DNA from: JANOBJ01 sp031411575
GTDB lineage: Bacteria > Pseudomonadota > Gammaproteobacteria > Burkholderiales > Burkholderiaceae_C
Length of the DNA: 30,947 nucleotides
Direction of reading: 5' to 3'
Assembly: GCA_031411575.1 (NCBI GenBank)
Contig: JANOBJ010000044.1
Coordinates: 1-30,947, forward strand
In this document: positions 7,084-16,510 of the stretch, one piece after another
How positions within the stretch are numbered: position 1 is the stretch's first letter
How the letters are laid out: every line of letters starts with the position of its first letter
The notes under the pieces: model-generated
What the model was told of the DNA's origin: nothing
Seen by the model: the letters and a program-made list of their open reading frames with translations, nothing else
Database searches by the model: none
Position numbers and translations under genes: made by a program

Positions 7084-9426
7084 ATGAACGCCCCCATCGA
7101 CGTCTCCTTTTTCGCGCGCGCCGCCAAGCCGCTGACCAGTTACCGCAAGTACTGGGCGGCCCGCTTTGGCACTGCCCCGTTTTTGCCGATGAGCCGCGCC
7201 GAGATGGACAAGCTGGGCTGGGACAGCTGCGACATCATCATCGTCACCGGCGACGCCTATGTGGACCACCCGAGCTTTGGCATGGCGGTGATCGGCCGCA
7301 TGCTGGAGGCGCAGGGTTTTCGTGTCGGCATCATCGCCCAGCCCGACTGGCAGAGCGCCGAGCCGTTCCGCACTCTCGGCAAGCCCAACCTGTTTTTCGG
7401 CGTGACCGCCGGCAACATGGATTCGATGATCAACCGCTACACTGCGGACCGCAAGATCCGCAGTGACGACGCCTACACCCCCGGCGACGTGGGCGGCAAG
7501 CGGCCGGACCGCGCGGCCATCGTCTACAGCCAGCGCTGCCGCGAGGCTTTCAACGATGTGCCCATCGTGCTGGGCGGCATCGAAGGCAGCCTGCGCCGCA
7601 TCGCGCACTACGACTACTGGAGCGACAAGGTGCGTCGCTCGGTGGTGGTGGACGCCAAGTGCGATCTGCTGCTGTATGGCAACGCCGAGCGCGCCATCGT
7701 GGAGATCGCGCACCGCCTGGCCGCCAGGGAACCCGCGCAGCAGATCACCGATGTGCGCGGCACGGCGTTTGTGCGCCGCAGTGACGATGAGTCGCGCATC
7801 GGCTGGTTCGAGATTGATTCCACGAAAGTCGATGAGCCGGGCCGGGTCGAGTCGCACATCAACCCCTACCAGACCACCAGCGAGCAGGCGGCCGCGCAGG
7901 GGCAGACTTGCAGCAAGGAAGACGCGGACGCGGGCAATGTGGCCGAAGCTGCCAACCCCGCCATCCAGCCGCTCACCTTCGTTCCCAACCCCGCCCTGTA
8001 TGGCAAAGGCAGTGTCAAGGTGCCTCCGCGCGACCGCAGCGTGATCCGGCTGCCGAGCTACGAGCAGGTCAGGAGCGACCCGGTGCTCTATGCCCACGCC
8101 AACCGCGTGCTGCACCTGGAGACCAACCCCGGCAACGCCCGCGCGCTGGTGCAGGCGCACGGCGAGGGGGCCACCTCGCGCGACGTCTGGATCACGCCGC
8201 CGCCGATTCCGCTCACCACGGCCGAGATGGATTTTGTGTTTGATCTGCCCTACGCGCGCAGCCCGCACCCGGCCTATGCGGACGAGCAGGGCAGCCATGA
8301 TGGCGCCACCAAGATCCCCGCGTGGGAGATGATCCGCTTTTCCGTGAACATCATGCGTGGCTGCTTTGGTGGTTGCACCTTTTGTAGCATCACCGAGCAT
8401 GAAGGCCGGATCATTCAGAGCCGCAGTGAAGACTCGGTGATCCGCGAGGTTGAAGACATCCGCGACAAGGTGAAGGGCTTCAACGGCACGATTTCCGATT
8501 TGGGCGGCCCCACGGCCAACATGTACCGCATCGGCTGCAAAAGCCCCGAGATCGAGGCAGCTTGCCGCAAACCCAGCTGCGTGTACCCCGGCATCTGCCA
8601 GAACCTGAACACCGACCACGCGCCGCTGATCAAGATGTACCGCCGCGCGCGCGCCTTGAAGGGCGTGAAGAAAATCTTGATCGGCTCGGGCCTGCGCTAC
8701 GACCTGGCCGTGCAAAGCCCCGAGTACGTGAAAGAACTGGTGCAGCACCACGTCGGCGGGTACCTGAAGATTGCACCCGAGCACACCGAGCAGGGGCCGC
8801 TGACCAAGATGATGAAGCCCGGCATCGGCAGTTATGAAAAATTCCGCCAGATGTTTGAGAAGTACTCGGCCGAGGCGGGCAAAAAGCAGTATCTGATCCC
8901 TTACTTCATCGCCGCGCACCCCGGCACGAGTGACGCCGACATGATGAACCTGGCCGTCTGGCTCAAGAAGAACGGTTTTCGCGCCGATCAGGTTCAGACG
9001 TTTTACCCGAGCCCGATGGCCACCGCCACGGCGATGTACCACACCAACCGCAACCCGCTGCGCAAGATCCACCGCGAAGCGACGGCGGAAGACTCGGTGG
9101 ACATTGTGCGCGGCGAGAAGCGCCGCCGTCTGCACAAGGCCTTCTTGCGCTACCACGACCCCAACAACTGGCCGGTGCTGCGCGAGGCGCTCAAGGCCAT
9201 GGGCCGTGCTGATTTGATCGGCAATGGCAAGCACCACCTGATTCCCACCTACCAGCCGCTGACCGACGGCAGCTACCAGAGCGCGCGGCGCAAGAATTCG
9301 ACGGTGGCGCCGGTGAAGGCGGTCGCTCCAGTGAAGGGCCGCATCCTGACCCAGCACACCGGCCTGCCGCCGCGCGTGACCGGTAGCGCTCCAAAAGCCG
9401 GAATTTCAAGCAAAAAGAGCCGGTAG
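7084..9426 (+). CDS. ygiQ: YgiQ family radical SAM protein
   Basis: A 780-residue member of the YgiQ (UPF0313) family, slightly longer than E. coli YgiQ. The N-terminal region has PLTSYRKYWAARFG and IIIVTGDAYVDHPSFG, a corrinoid-binding-like N-domain. Cysteines 427, 431 and 434 form the CX3CX2C iron-sulfur site of radical SAM enzymes. A conserved C-terminal stretch includes QTFYPSPMATATAMYHT. The substrate is unknown. ATG 7084 is preferred to an upstream GTG at 7015 because homology begins just after it; a TACAAT at 7044-7049 may be a -10 box. The final residues (about the last nine) and the TAG stop fall in the repeat at 9402, so the native C-terminus may have been replaced. Confidence 0.92.
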   Translation: MNAPIDVSFFARAAKPLTSYRKYWAARFGTAPFLPMSRAEMDKLGWDSCDIIIVTGDAYVDHPSFGMAVIGRMLEAQGFRVGIIAQPDWQSAEPFRTLGKPNLFFGVTAGNMDSMINRYTADRKIRSDDAYTPGDVGGKRPDRAAIVYSQRCREAFNDVPIVLGGIEGSLRRIAHYDYWSDKVRRSVVVDAKCDLLLYGNAERAIVEIAHRLAAREPAQQITDVRGTAFVRRSDDESRIGWFEIDSTKVDEPGRVESHINPYQTTSEQAAAQGQTCSKEDADAGNVAEAANPAIQPLTFVPNPALYGKGSVKVPPRDRSVIRLPSYEQVRSDPVLYAHANRVLHLETNPGNARALVQAHGEGATSRDVWITPPPIPLTTAEMDFVFDLPYARSPHPAYADEQGSHDGATKIPAWEMIRFSVNIMRGCFGGCTFCSITEHEGRIIQSRSEDSVIREVEDIRDKVKGFNGTISDLGGPTANMYRIGCKSPEIEAACRKPSCVYPGICQNLNTDHAPLIKMYRRARALKGVKKILIGSGLRYDLAVQSPEYVKELVQHHVGGYLKIAPEHTEQGPLTKMMKPGIGSYEKFRQMFEKYSAEAGKKQYLIPYFIAAHPGTSDADMMNLAVWLKKNGFRADQVQTFYPSPMATATAMYHTNRNPLRKIHREATAEDSVDIVRGEKRRRLHKAFLRYHDPNNWPVLREALKAMGRADLIGNGKHHLIPTYQPLTDGSYQSARRKNSTVAPVKAVAPVKGRILTQHTGLPPRVTGSAPKAGISSKKSR

Positions 9427-9468
9427 TCCGCGTGCTCTGGTCATAGTTTGCTATCCATAATATAGCAA
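9402..9468 (+). repeat. Dispersed 3'-end hairpin repeat, copy 3
   Basis: AATTTCAAGCAAAAAG, then TAGTCCGCGTGCTCTGG, TCATAGT and the hairpin TTGCTAT-ccataat-ATAGCAA (9448-9468). The T-rich half is inside the end of the radical SAM reading frame and supplies its TAG stop. It lies between ygiQ and the serC-type gene, oriented with ygiQ. Confidence 0.85.
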
Positions 9469-9637
9469 CAGTTTCTGACCTTTGGCTCATGTCAGATCGC
9501 ACGGCGGCACGGCACTCGCGAGCCACCACGGCCACCGGCTGCCGCTCGATTCCCGCGCGCTTCCGGCGCCGCCACACCGGGTGGCTACAATGATTTTCCT
9601 GCCTTCCTTTCGTCGGACCACCCCGACAACCATCCCC

Positions 9638-10753
9638 ATGCAACCCACGGTCAAACCCCAGAATTCCAACTTCTCTTCCGGCCCCTGCGCCAAGCGGCCC
9701 GGCTACAACGTGGCCGAGCTGCAACTTGACGCACTGGGCCGCTCGCACCGCTCAGCCCTGGGCAAGAAGCTGCTCGGGCTGTGCTGTACCGAGACGGCGC
9801 GCATCCTCGGGCTGCCAGACGGCTACCGCGTGGCCGTGGTGCCCGGCTCCGACACGGGTGCGGTGGAGATGGCGATGTGGTCGCTGCTCGGGCCGCGCGG
9901 CGTGGACGTGCTGGCCTGGGAGTCGTTTGGCTCCGGCTGGGTGACCGACATCGTCAAGCAGCTCAAACTGCCCAATGTCAACAAGCTCGAAGCGGGCTAT
10001 GGCGACATCGTGGATTTCGCCAAGGTCAACTTCGACCATGACGTGGTGTTCACCTGGAACGGCACCACCTCGGGCGTCAAGGTGCCCCATGGCAATTGGA
10101 TTCCTGCCGACCGCGCGGGCTTGACGATTTGTGACGCCACCTCCGCCGTGTTCGCCATGGCGCTGCCCTGGGACAAGCTCGATGTCATCACTTTCTCCTG
10201 GCAAAAAGTGCTGGGCGGTGAGGGCGCCCACGGCATGCTGGTGCTGGGGCCGCGCGCGGTGGAGCGGCTCGAGAGTTACAGCCCGCCCTGGCCCATGCCC
10301 AAGGTGTTTCGCATGACCTCGGGCGGCAAGCTGACCGAAGGCTTGTTCAAGGGGGAAACCATCAACACCCCGTCGATGCTGTGCGTGGCCGATTACCTGG
10401 ATGCGCTGGCCTGGGTCGAGCGCATCGGCGGCGTCACGGCCACCATCGCGCGCAGCGAAGCCAACCTGAAGGTCATCGCCGATTTCGTGGCTGCGAATGA
10501 CTGGATCGATTTCCTCGCCAAAGACCCGGCCACGCGCTCCAACACCAGCGTGTGCATGAGCCTGAAGCTCGACGAAGCCCAGGTCAAGCAGGTGGTGAAG
10601 CTGCTGGAAGCCGAAGGCGTGGCCTTCGACATTGGCGCCTACAAGGACGCACCCGCGGGCATCCGCATCTGGTGTGGCGCCACGGTGGAGCCGTCCGACC
10701 TGCAGGCACTGATGCCGTGGCTCGAATGGGCTTACCGCAAGGTCAGCGGCTAA
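9638..10753 (+). CDS. serC: Phosphoserine aminotransferase, Methanosarcina/alphaproteobacterial type
   Basis: Converts 3-phosphohydroxypyruvate and glutamate to phosphoserine and 2-oxoglutarate, using PLP. The 371-residue product opens with KPQNSNFSSGPCAKRPGY, the signature of the SerC branch found in methanogens and alphaproteobacteria rather than the E. coli branch. The PLP-lysine segment is ITFSWQKVLGGEGAHG. ATG 9638 is placed just before this conserved start. An in-frame ATG at 9590 overlaps a -10-like TACAAT (9586-9591) and is less likely. No strong ribosome binding site is seen. It is followed after 53 bp by serA, giving the first two steps of serine synthesis; serB is absent from the window. 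Confidence 0.9.
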   Translation: MQPTVKPQNSNFSSGPCAKRPGYNVAELQLDALGRSHRSALGKKLLGLCCTETARILGLPDGYRVAVVPGSDTGAVEMAMWSLLGPRGVDVLAWESFGSGWVTDIVKQLKLPNVNKLEAGYGDIVDFAKVNFDHDVVFTWNGTTSGVKVPHGNWIPADRAGLTICDATSAVFAMALPWDKLDVITFSWQKVLGGEGAHGMLVLGPRAVERLESYSPPWPMPKVFRMTSGGKLTEGLFKGETINTPSMLCVADYLDALAWVERIGGVTATIARSEANLKVIADFVAANDWIDFLAKDPATRSNTSVCMSLKLDEAQVKQVVKLLEAEGVAFDIGAYKDAPAGIRIWCGATVEPSDLQALMPWLEWAYRKVSG

Positions 10754-10806
10754 ACGGCCAGCTGATTCCCCTCGCCACAGAACCGCACCTACCCCGCTGG
10801 AAACCC

Positions 10807-11985
10807 ATGCCCATGTACAAGGTCAAAACCTACAACCAGATCTCGGTCAAGGGCCTCGACCGGTTTCCGAGGCAGTCGTATGAAGTGGGCAGCGACATGA
10901 CGCGCCCCGACGCCTGCTTGCTGCGCAGCCACAAGCTCCACGGCGAGGCGGTGCCGCCCTCGCTGCTGGCGGTGGCGCGCGCCGGCGCCGGCGTCAACAA
11001 CATCCCGGTGGCCGAATACGGCAAGCAGGGCATCGTGGTCTTCAATACGCCGGGCGCCAACGCCAATGCGGTGAAAGAACTGGTGATGGCGGGCATGCTG
11101 CTGGGCACGCGCGGCATTTTGCCGGGCATCGGCTATGTGCAGTCGCTGACCCAGATGACCGACGCCGCCGAGATGGCCGCCTTGCTCGAGAAGGAAAAAT
11201 CGCGCTTTGCCGGTGGCGAAATCAAGGGCAAGACGCTGGGTATCGTCGGCCTGGGCGCGATCGGCTCGATGGTGGCCGACATGGCGCTGGCCATGGGCAT
11301 GAAGGTACTGGGGTTTGACCCGGCGCTCTCGATCGATGCGGCCTGGCGCCTGTCCAACGAGGTCACGCGCATGGAAAACCTGCCTTCGCTGCTGGCGCGG
11401 TCTGACTACGTCTCGCTGCACGTGCCCGCCATGGATGCGACGCGTCACATGATCAACGCCGACACGCTGGCGGGCGTCAAGTCGGGCGCGGTGTTGCTGA
11501 ATTTTGCGCGTGAAACCATTGTCGATTCAGCGGCTGTGCTGAAAAGCCTCGACGCCGGCCGGCTGGGACGCTACGTCTGCGATTTCCCCGAGCCTGCGAT
11601 GCTCGGCCATGCCAAGGTGATCGCCATGCCGCACATCGGCGCCAGCACCGAAGAATCCGAAGACAACTGCGCCGTGATGGCCGCCGACCAGCTGATGGAC
11701 TACCTGGAAAACGGCAACATCGTGAACTCGGTGAACTTTCCCGGCGTCAGCATGGGCCGCACGCCGGGCACCGCGCGCATCACGTTTTCCAACGACAACG
11801 TGGCCGGCGTGCTGGGCCATGTGCTGTCGGTGCTGGCCGACCACAAGGTCAACGTCATCGACATGATGAACAAAAGCCGCGGCGAGCTGGCCTTCAACAT
11901 CATCGATGTCGAGACCGCGCCCGGCGAAGCCGTAGCCAGCTCGATCCAGGCGGTCGAGCACGTGATCCGGGTTCGCGTGTTGTAA
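10807..11985 (+). CDS. serA: D-3-phosphoglycerate dehydrogenase with ACT domain
   Basis: Oxidises 3-phosphoglycerate to 3-phosphohydroxypyruvate with NAD, the entry step of serine synthesis. The 392-residue protein has the NAD-binding GIVGLGAIGSMVADMA, the catalytic arginine in LLNFARE, and the catalytic histidine in MPHIGASTEESEDN. A C-terminal ACT domain (about 325-392, ARITFSNDNVAGVLGHVLSV) is the usual serine-sensing module. It is a short form without the extra intervening domain of long SerA proteins. An ATG two codons later (10813) is an equal alternative start. Placed between serC and eutB with small gaps (53 and 42 bp), suggesting one operon. Confidence 0.92.
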   Translation: MPMYKVKTYNQISVKGLDRFPRQSYEVGSDMTRPDACLLRSHKLHGEAVPPSLLAVARAGAGVNNIPVAEYGKQGIVVFNTPGANANAVKELVMAGMLLGTRGILPGIGYVQSLTQMTDAAEMAALLEKEKSRFAGGEIKGKTLGIVGLGAIGSMVADMALAMGMKVLGFDPALSIDAAWRLSNEVTRMENLPSLLARSDYVSLHVPAMDATRHMINADTLAGVKSGAVLLNFARETIVDSAAVLKSLDAGRLGRYVCDFPEPAMLGHAKVIAMPHIGASTEESEDNCAVMAADQLMDYLENGNIVNSVNFPGVSMGRTPGTARITFSNDNVAGVLGHVLSVLADHKVNVIDMMNKSRGELAFNIIDVETAPGEAVASSIQAVEHVIRVRVL

Positions 11986-12027
11986 CCACTCACGCCATGG
12001 CGCCATGCACAGCCTCAAGGCCGGCCC

Positions 12028-13440
12028 ATGCGCTACTCGCACACCCTCGGCGCCCACACCTACCGCTTTGACGACCTGCGCACGCTGATGGCGCGGGCCA
12101 CGCCGCCGCGCTCGGGCGACCGGCTGGCCGGCGTGGCGGCCAGCAGCGCGCAAGAGCGGGTGGCGGCGCAGATGGCGCTGGCGGCACTGCCGCTGACCAC
12201 TTTTCTGAACGAAGCGGTGGTGCCATACGAAGACGATGCCGTCACGCGGCTGATCATCGACACGCACTACGCGGCCGCCTTTGCGCCGGTCAGCCACCTG
12301 ACACTGGGCGATTTCCGCAACTGGCTGCTGGGCGACGCCGCCACGCCCGAGGCCCTGGCCACACTGGCGCCGGGCCTCACGCCCGAGATGGTGGCGGCGG
12401 TCAGCAAGCTGTGCCGGTTACTGGATCTGGTGCTGGTGGCACGCAAATGCCGCGTGGTCACGCGTTTTCGCGGCACGCTCGGGTTGCCGCAGCGGCTGGC
12501 CACGCGCCTGCAGCCCAACCACCCGACCGATGACGCCGCCGGCATCGCGGCCAGCCTGCTCGACGGCCTGCTGCACGGCAGCGGCGACGCGGTGATTGGC
12601 ATCAACCCCGCCACCGACAACGTGGCGCAGGTAGTGCGCCTGCTGCAGATGCTGGACGGCGTGATCGCGCGTTACGCCATCCCCGCGCAAAGCTGCGTGC
12701 TCACGCATGTGACCAACACGCTGCAGGCGATGGCGCGCGGCGCGCCGGTGGACCTGGTGTTCCAGTCGATCGGTGGCACCGAAGGCACCAACCGCAGCTT
12801 CGGGATTGATCTGGCGCTGCTGGCCGAGGCGCGTGACGCGGCGCTGTCGCTCCAGCGCGGCGCGGTGTTCAGCGACGGGCAGCGCGGCGATCACGTGATG
12901 TACTTTGAGACCGGCCAGGGCAGCGCGCTCTCGGCTGGTACCCACCACGGCTGCGACCAGCAGACCATCGAGGCGCGGGCCTACGCGGTGGCGCGGCACT
13001 TCAAGCCGCTGCTGGTGAACACGGTGGTCGGCTTCATCGGGCCGGAGTACCTGTTTGACGGCAAGCAGATCATGCGCGCGGGGCTGGAGGACCACTTTTG
13101 CGGCAAGCTGCTGGGCCTGCCGATGGGGGTGGACGTCTGCTACACCAACCACGCCGAGGCCGATGCCGATGACATGGACGCGCTGCTCACGCTGCTGTGT
13201 GCGGCGGGCTGCAACTTCATCATGGGCGTGCCCGGCGCCGACGACATCATGCTCAACTACCAGAGCACCTCGTTCCACGACGCACTGGTGATGCGCCAGC
13301 TGATGGGCCTGCGCGCCGCGCCCGAGTTCGAGGCCTGGCTGCAGCGCATGGGCGTGTTCGAGCCGGGCGAGGGTTCGCGACTGGCCGATGCGCTGCCCGC
13401 GCCGTTTGCGGCCGTGCTGCAGCGGCTGGAGGGCAGTTAA
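12028..13440 (+). CDS. eutB: Ethanolamine ammonia-lyase, large subunit
   Basis: Catalytic TIM-barrel subunit of the adenosylcobalamin-dependent lyase that turns ethanolamine into acetaldehyde and ammonia. The 470-residue sequence matches EutB throughout, including DAVIGINPATDNVAQV, FQSIGGTEGTNRSFGID, YFETGQGSALSAGTHHGCDQ and CNFIMGVPGADDIMLNYQST. AAGG 7 nt before the ATG supports the start. The stop overlaps the eutC start by one base (TAATG), so the subunits are translationally coupled. No microcompartment shell, permease, EutR regulator or aldehyde dehydrogenase gene is adjacent. The enzyme is therefore probably cytosolic, and its acetaldehyde is handled by genes elsewhere. Confidence 0.95.
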   Translation: MRYSHTLGAHTYRFDDLRTLMARATPPRSGDRLAGVAASSAQERVAAQMALAALPLTTFLNEAVVPYEDDAVTRLIIDTHYAAAFAPVSHLTLGDFRNWLLGDAATPEALATLAPGLTPEMVAAVSKLCRLLDLVLVARKCRVVTRFRGTLGLPQRLATRLQPNHPTDDAAGIAASLLDGLLHGSGDAVIGINPATDNVAQVVRLLQMLDGVIARYAIPAQSCVLTHVTNTLQAMARGAPVDLVFQSIGGTEGTNRSFGIDLALLAEARDAALSLQRGAVFSDGQRGDHVMYFETGQGSALSAGTHHGCDQQTIEARAYAVARHFKPLLVNTVVGFIGPEYLFDGKQIMRAGLEDHFCGKLLGLPMGVDVCYTNHAEADADDMDALLTLLCAAGCNFIMGVPGADDIMLNYQSTSFHDALVMRQLMGLRAAPEFEAWLQRMGVFEPGEGSRLADALPAPFAAVLQRLEGS

Positions 13441-14303
13441 TGGCTTCCCCGCCGCCCGCCACAGTCACGCCCGCCGTCACGCCCGCGCGGTGGGACGCGC
13501 TGCGCCGCTACACCGACGCGCGCATCGCGCTCGGCCGCGCCGGGCACAGCCTGCCCACCGCCGCGCACCTGGATTTCCAGCTGGCCCACGCGCAGGCGCG
13601 CGATGCCGTGCACCTGCCGTTTGACGCGCTGGGCGTGGCGGCGGCGCTGCAGGCGGGTGGGCTGCAGCCGCTGCTGCTGCACAGCGCGGCGCCCGACCGC
13701 ACCACCTACCTGCAGCGGCCCGACCTGGGTCGGCGGCTCGATGAACCGTCGCGCGAGGCGCTGGCCACCTGGCGCGCGCAACACGCCGTATCGGCAGACA
13801 GCACGCGCTTTGACATCGCCTTCGTCATCGCCGATGGCCTGTCGGCGCTGGCCGTGCACAGCCACGCTGCCGCGCTGGTGGGCGCCACGCTGGCGCGGCT
13901 GGGCGCCGATACGGCGCTGGCGTGGTCAGTGGCACCGTTCAGCGTCGTCGAGCTGGGCCGCGTCGCCATCGGCGACGAGGTGGGCGAGGCGCTGCGGGCC
14001 AACGCGGTGGTGGTGCTGATCGGCGAGCGGCCGGGCCTGAGTTCGCCCGACAGCCTGGGCGTCTACCTCACCTGGGCGCCGCGCGTGGGCCTGACCGACG
14101 CCAGCCGCAACTGCATCTCCAACGTGCGGCCGGCCGGGCTGTCGGTTGATGCTGCGGCCGCCAAGCTGCACCAGTTGCTGGTGCAGTCACGGCTGCGGCA
14201 ACTGACGGGTGTGGGGTTGAAAGACGAGGCCGATGATGCGGCGCCCGGGCTCACATCGGGCGGGCAGGGTAACTTCCTGCTGGCGCCGCCCGAAAACCCG
14301 TGA
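13440..14303 (+). CDS. eutC: Ethanolamine ammonia-lyase, small subunit
   Basis: The 287-residue partner of EutB, which contributes to binding of the cobalamin cofactor. Conserved blocks are DARIALGRAGHSLPTAAHL near residue 25, then FDIAFVIADGLSALAV, VVVLIGERPGLSSPDSLGVY and ISNVRPAGLS. It starts one base inside the eutB stop codon. Its 3' end is followed within 10 bp by a dispersed hairpin repeat that separates it from the convergent flavoprotein gene. The last residues after LKDEADDAAP are family-variable. Confidence 0.94.
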   Translation: MASPPPATVTPAVTPARWDALRRYTDARIALGRAGHSLPTAAHLDFQLAHAQARDAVHLPFDALGVAAALQAGGLQPLLLHSAAPDRTTYLQRPDLGRRLDEPSREALATWRAQHAVSADSTRFDIAFVIADGLSALAVHSHAAALVGATLARLGADTALAWSVAPFSVVELGRVAIGDEVGEALRANAVVVLIGERPGLSSPDSLGVYLTWAPRVGLTDASRNCISNVRPAGLSVDAAAAKLHQLLVQSRLRQLTGVGLKDEADDAAPGLTSGGQGNFLLAPPENP

Positions 14304-14311
14304 AAACACCG

Positions 14312-14380
14312 AAAATTGAATCAAAAGTGCCTGTTGTCCGCATCCTACGGTCATAGTCTGCTATACTTTATATAGCAGAC
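14312..14380 (+). repeat. Dispersed 3'-end hairpin repeat, copy 4
   Basis: AAAATTGAATCAAAAGTGCC, TGTTGTCCGCATCCTACGG, TCATA and the best hairpin in the set: GTCTGCTATA-cttta-TATAGCAGAC (14356-14380), 10-bp perfect arms. It lies between the convergent eutC and flavoprotein genes, 6 bp from the latter's stop codon. Confidence 0.9.
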
Positions 14381-14386
14381 TTGCGC

Positions 14387-16471
14387 TCAAGTGGCAACCG
14401 GATAACCCACGATCTCGGTCAGCGCCGGGTAGCCGCTGACCGCGTACGATGCCAGCCGTCCGCCCATCACCGCGCCTTCCACGCTGCCCACGTTGAGGCC
14501 GGTGTAGATCCAGTCGCCGGCCAGCACCAGGTTGCTCAGGCCCGAGCCCCAGGCTGTCAGGCGCGCGGCGGTGCTGCCGGGCGGGCTGGTCACGTAGCGT
14601 TCGGTCGGGTCGATGTTGGCGCGCCAGAACTGCTGGTCAAAGCGCTTCACGCCCAGGCCTGCGCTGGCCGCGTCATACGGCTGCAGCAGACTGAAATCGA
14701 GCCCCACCGGGTCGCCGGGCGGCGAGATGGCGTTGGTGGTGGCCTTGGGCAGCAGCGGCCCCATGCTGGCCTGCAGGTACTGCACGCACTGCGCCTTCAC
14801 GCGCGCGTGGGCGCGGCGGGGGTAATCGGTGTCGGTGAACGGCGGCGGGGTGTCGTAGTCGGCCATCGCGCCCGAGAAGTACCACAGGGCTTTCGGCGTG
14901 GCCTCGGTCGGCCAGCCTTCCCACTTGAGCAGGTGGGTGAAGTCCACCTGGCCGTCAATCGGGTTCAGGTAGGTGGCGCCGATCACGGTGTCGGTCGGGT
15001 TCTTGAACGGAATATCCCAGCCCATCTCGGTGGTGCTGCGGTTCATCCACAGCTGCATGGTCTGGGTCTGCACCGTGGTGACCTTGGCCACCATCAGCTG
15101 CCACGCGGGCTTGGCGGCCACGATGTCGGCACACAGATACGGGACGGCACCAATCGAGATCGCGAACACCAGCTGGTCAAAATCGCGCCCGGCCAGCAAC
15201 TGCCGCTGGGCCACGGGTTGCCACGGCGTCCAGTACGACTCCAGATCCACATCGGCCGCCTTCAGCGCGGCGCCTTCCACCAGCTGGTCAAACTGCGGCT
15301 CGCCGGGCCAGGCCGGCAGGCCCTTGGCGTCGATCAATGGCGCGTAGGGCACGGCAGGGTTCTTGAGCGTGGCCTGCACGCCGAAGTTGACGGCGGCCAC
15401 CGAAGTCTGGTCAGCCGACAGGGCCAGCGATTCGACCTTGTGGAAAAACTCGAACTTGACCCCGCGCTTCTGCAGCACCTGGTACAGCGGCGCGATCACG
15501 GTTTCGCCGGTGCCGGCCTCGAACAGCCAGGCAAACGCGCCCATGTAGGCGAAGCTGCGCAGCGTCCAGTGCAGGTAGCAGCCGGCCGCCATCAGCGCGG
15601 TGCGCGCGGTGTCGCCCTCGGGGTACTGGTAGGAGAGGTTGACAGTGTTCAGCGCCATCGGGGACGAGGCGGTGAGCACCGAGGCGCCGTGGCGCTGGAG
15701 CCAGTCGCTGAAGTTCTCGTGGTCAATCGAATCAAAGCCGCGCTCGAAGATGTTGTCGGCGATCGTGCCGCGCACCAGCGCCAGCAAAAACTCGGCCACG
15801 ATGTACAGGCGGCGCAAGTCGTCATTGCCCTCGATCAGCGCCTCTAGCTTCGATTTGAGCCAGTTCCACGCGTGGTCGAGCACGCCGAGCAGGCCGCTGT
15901 CGAGCTTCTCGGCCGACTGGATCTCATGGCGCAGGGCTTTGAGCAGCAGCCGGCCCGCCGCGATCTCGATGCCGTGCACCGACAGCGCGGGCGCGGGATG
16001 CGCCTCCAGCGCCTGGTCCACAAAGCCGATCACCGCGTCGATCTGGTGGCGCAGTGTCAGCACCGAGGACGGGTCGTCGGGCAAGTGCGCGTTGGTGGGC
16101 GCGGTGAACGGCCAGCGCTTCAGGTTGCCGCCGATGAACTCCCACATCAGCACGAAGCTGCCGGGCTGGAAGGCTTCTTCAAACGTGGCCAGCGGCTCGC
16201 CGGGCTTGCGGCCGAGCGCGCGGTAGCAGGCCGCCATCAGGGGCAGGGCGTTGTAGTAGCTGCCCAGAAAGCCGTGGATGCCGTGCTCTTCAATCCGCAG
16301 GTTGGGCCCGCGTGCGGTGGCGCATTTGCCGCCGAGGCGCCAGCCCATCTGGTAGAGCGTGATGTCGAATTTTTCCTGCCAGCCCGGCTGGCTGGTGAGC
16401 TCAAACGCGGTGGTCAGCGCCGACATGCCGCCGCCGAGGATGGCAATCTTTTGCCGGGTGGATTGGGGCAT
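14387..16471 (-). CDS. Large FAD-dependent amine-oxidase/desaturase-like protein
   Basis: A 694-residue flavoprotein. The N-terminal IAILGGGMSALTTAFELT is the dinucleotide-binding loop (with GGGMSA in place of GXGXXG), followed by MGWRLGGKCATARG and EEHGIHGFLGSYYNA. The C-terminal LVLAGDWIYTGLNVGSVEGA is the second FAD motif of amine oxidases and phytoene-desaturase-like proteins. Its length exceeds the usual 450-550 residues because of a helical insert around residues 130-260. Substrate unknown; carotenoid, lipid or amine oxidation are all possible. CGGAGAC before the ATG supports the start. It lies 39 bp downstream of a winged-helix/TPR regulator on the same strand and is probably co-transcribed with it. 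Confidence 0.82.
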   Translation of the reverse strand: MPQSTRQKIAILGGGMSALTTAFELTSQPGWQEKFDITLYQMGWRLGGKCATARGPNLRIEEHGIHGFLGSYYNALPLMAACYRALGRKPGEPLATFEEAFQPGSFVLMWEFIGGNLKRWPFTAPTNAHLPDDPSSVLTLRHQIDAVIGFVDQALEAHPAPALSVHGIEIAAGRLLLKALRHEIQSAEKLDSGLLGVLDHAWNWLKSKLEALIEGNDDLRRLYIVAEFLLALVRGTIADNIFERGFDSIDHENFSDWLQRHGASVLTASSPMALNTVNLSYQYPEGDTARTALMAAGCYLHWTLRSFAYMGAFAWLFEAGTGETVIAPLYQVLQKRGVKFEFFHKVESLALSADQTSVAAVNFGVQATLKNPAVPYAPLIDAKGLPAWPGEPQFDQLVEGAALKAADVDLESYWTPWQPVAQRQLLAGRDFDQLVFAISIGAVPYLCADIVAAKPAWQLMVAKVTTVQTQTMQLWMNRSTTEMGWDIPFKNPTDTVIGATYLNPIDGQVDFTHLLKWEGWPTEATPKALWYFSGAMADYDTPPPFTDTDYPRRAHARVKAQCVQYLQASMGPLLPKATTNAISPPGDPVGLDFSLLQPYDAASAGLGVKRFDQQFWRANIDPTERYVTSPPGSTAARLTAWGSGLSNLVLAGDWIYTGLNVGSVEGAVMGGRLASYAVSGYPALTEIVGYPVAT

Positions 16472-16510
16472 GCGCGGGTGTCTCCGTCGTGTTGTGGTGG
16501 AAATGTCTCT

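Noticed and set aside
7042..9357. Very long open frame antisense to the radical SAM gene
   Set aside because: It is a shadow caused by high GC codon bias; its translation has no domain and is rich in H, V, A, R, while the sense frame is clearly YgiQ.
14381..15847. Long plus-strand frame opposite the large flavoprotein
   Set aside because: Low-complexity translation without recognisable motifs; the minus-strand frame has both FAD motifs.
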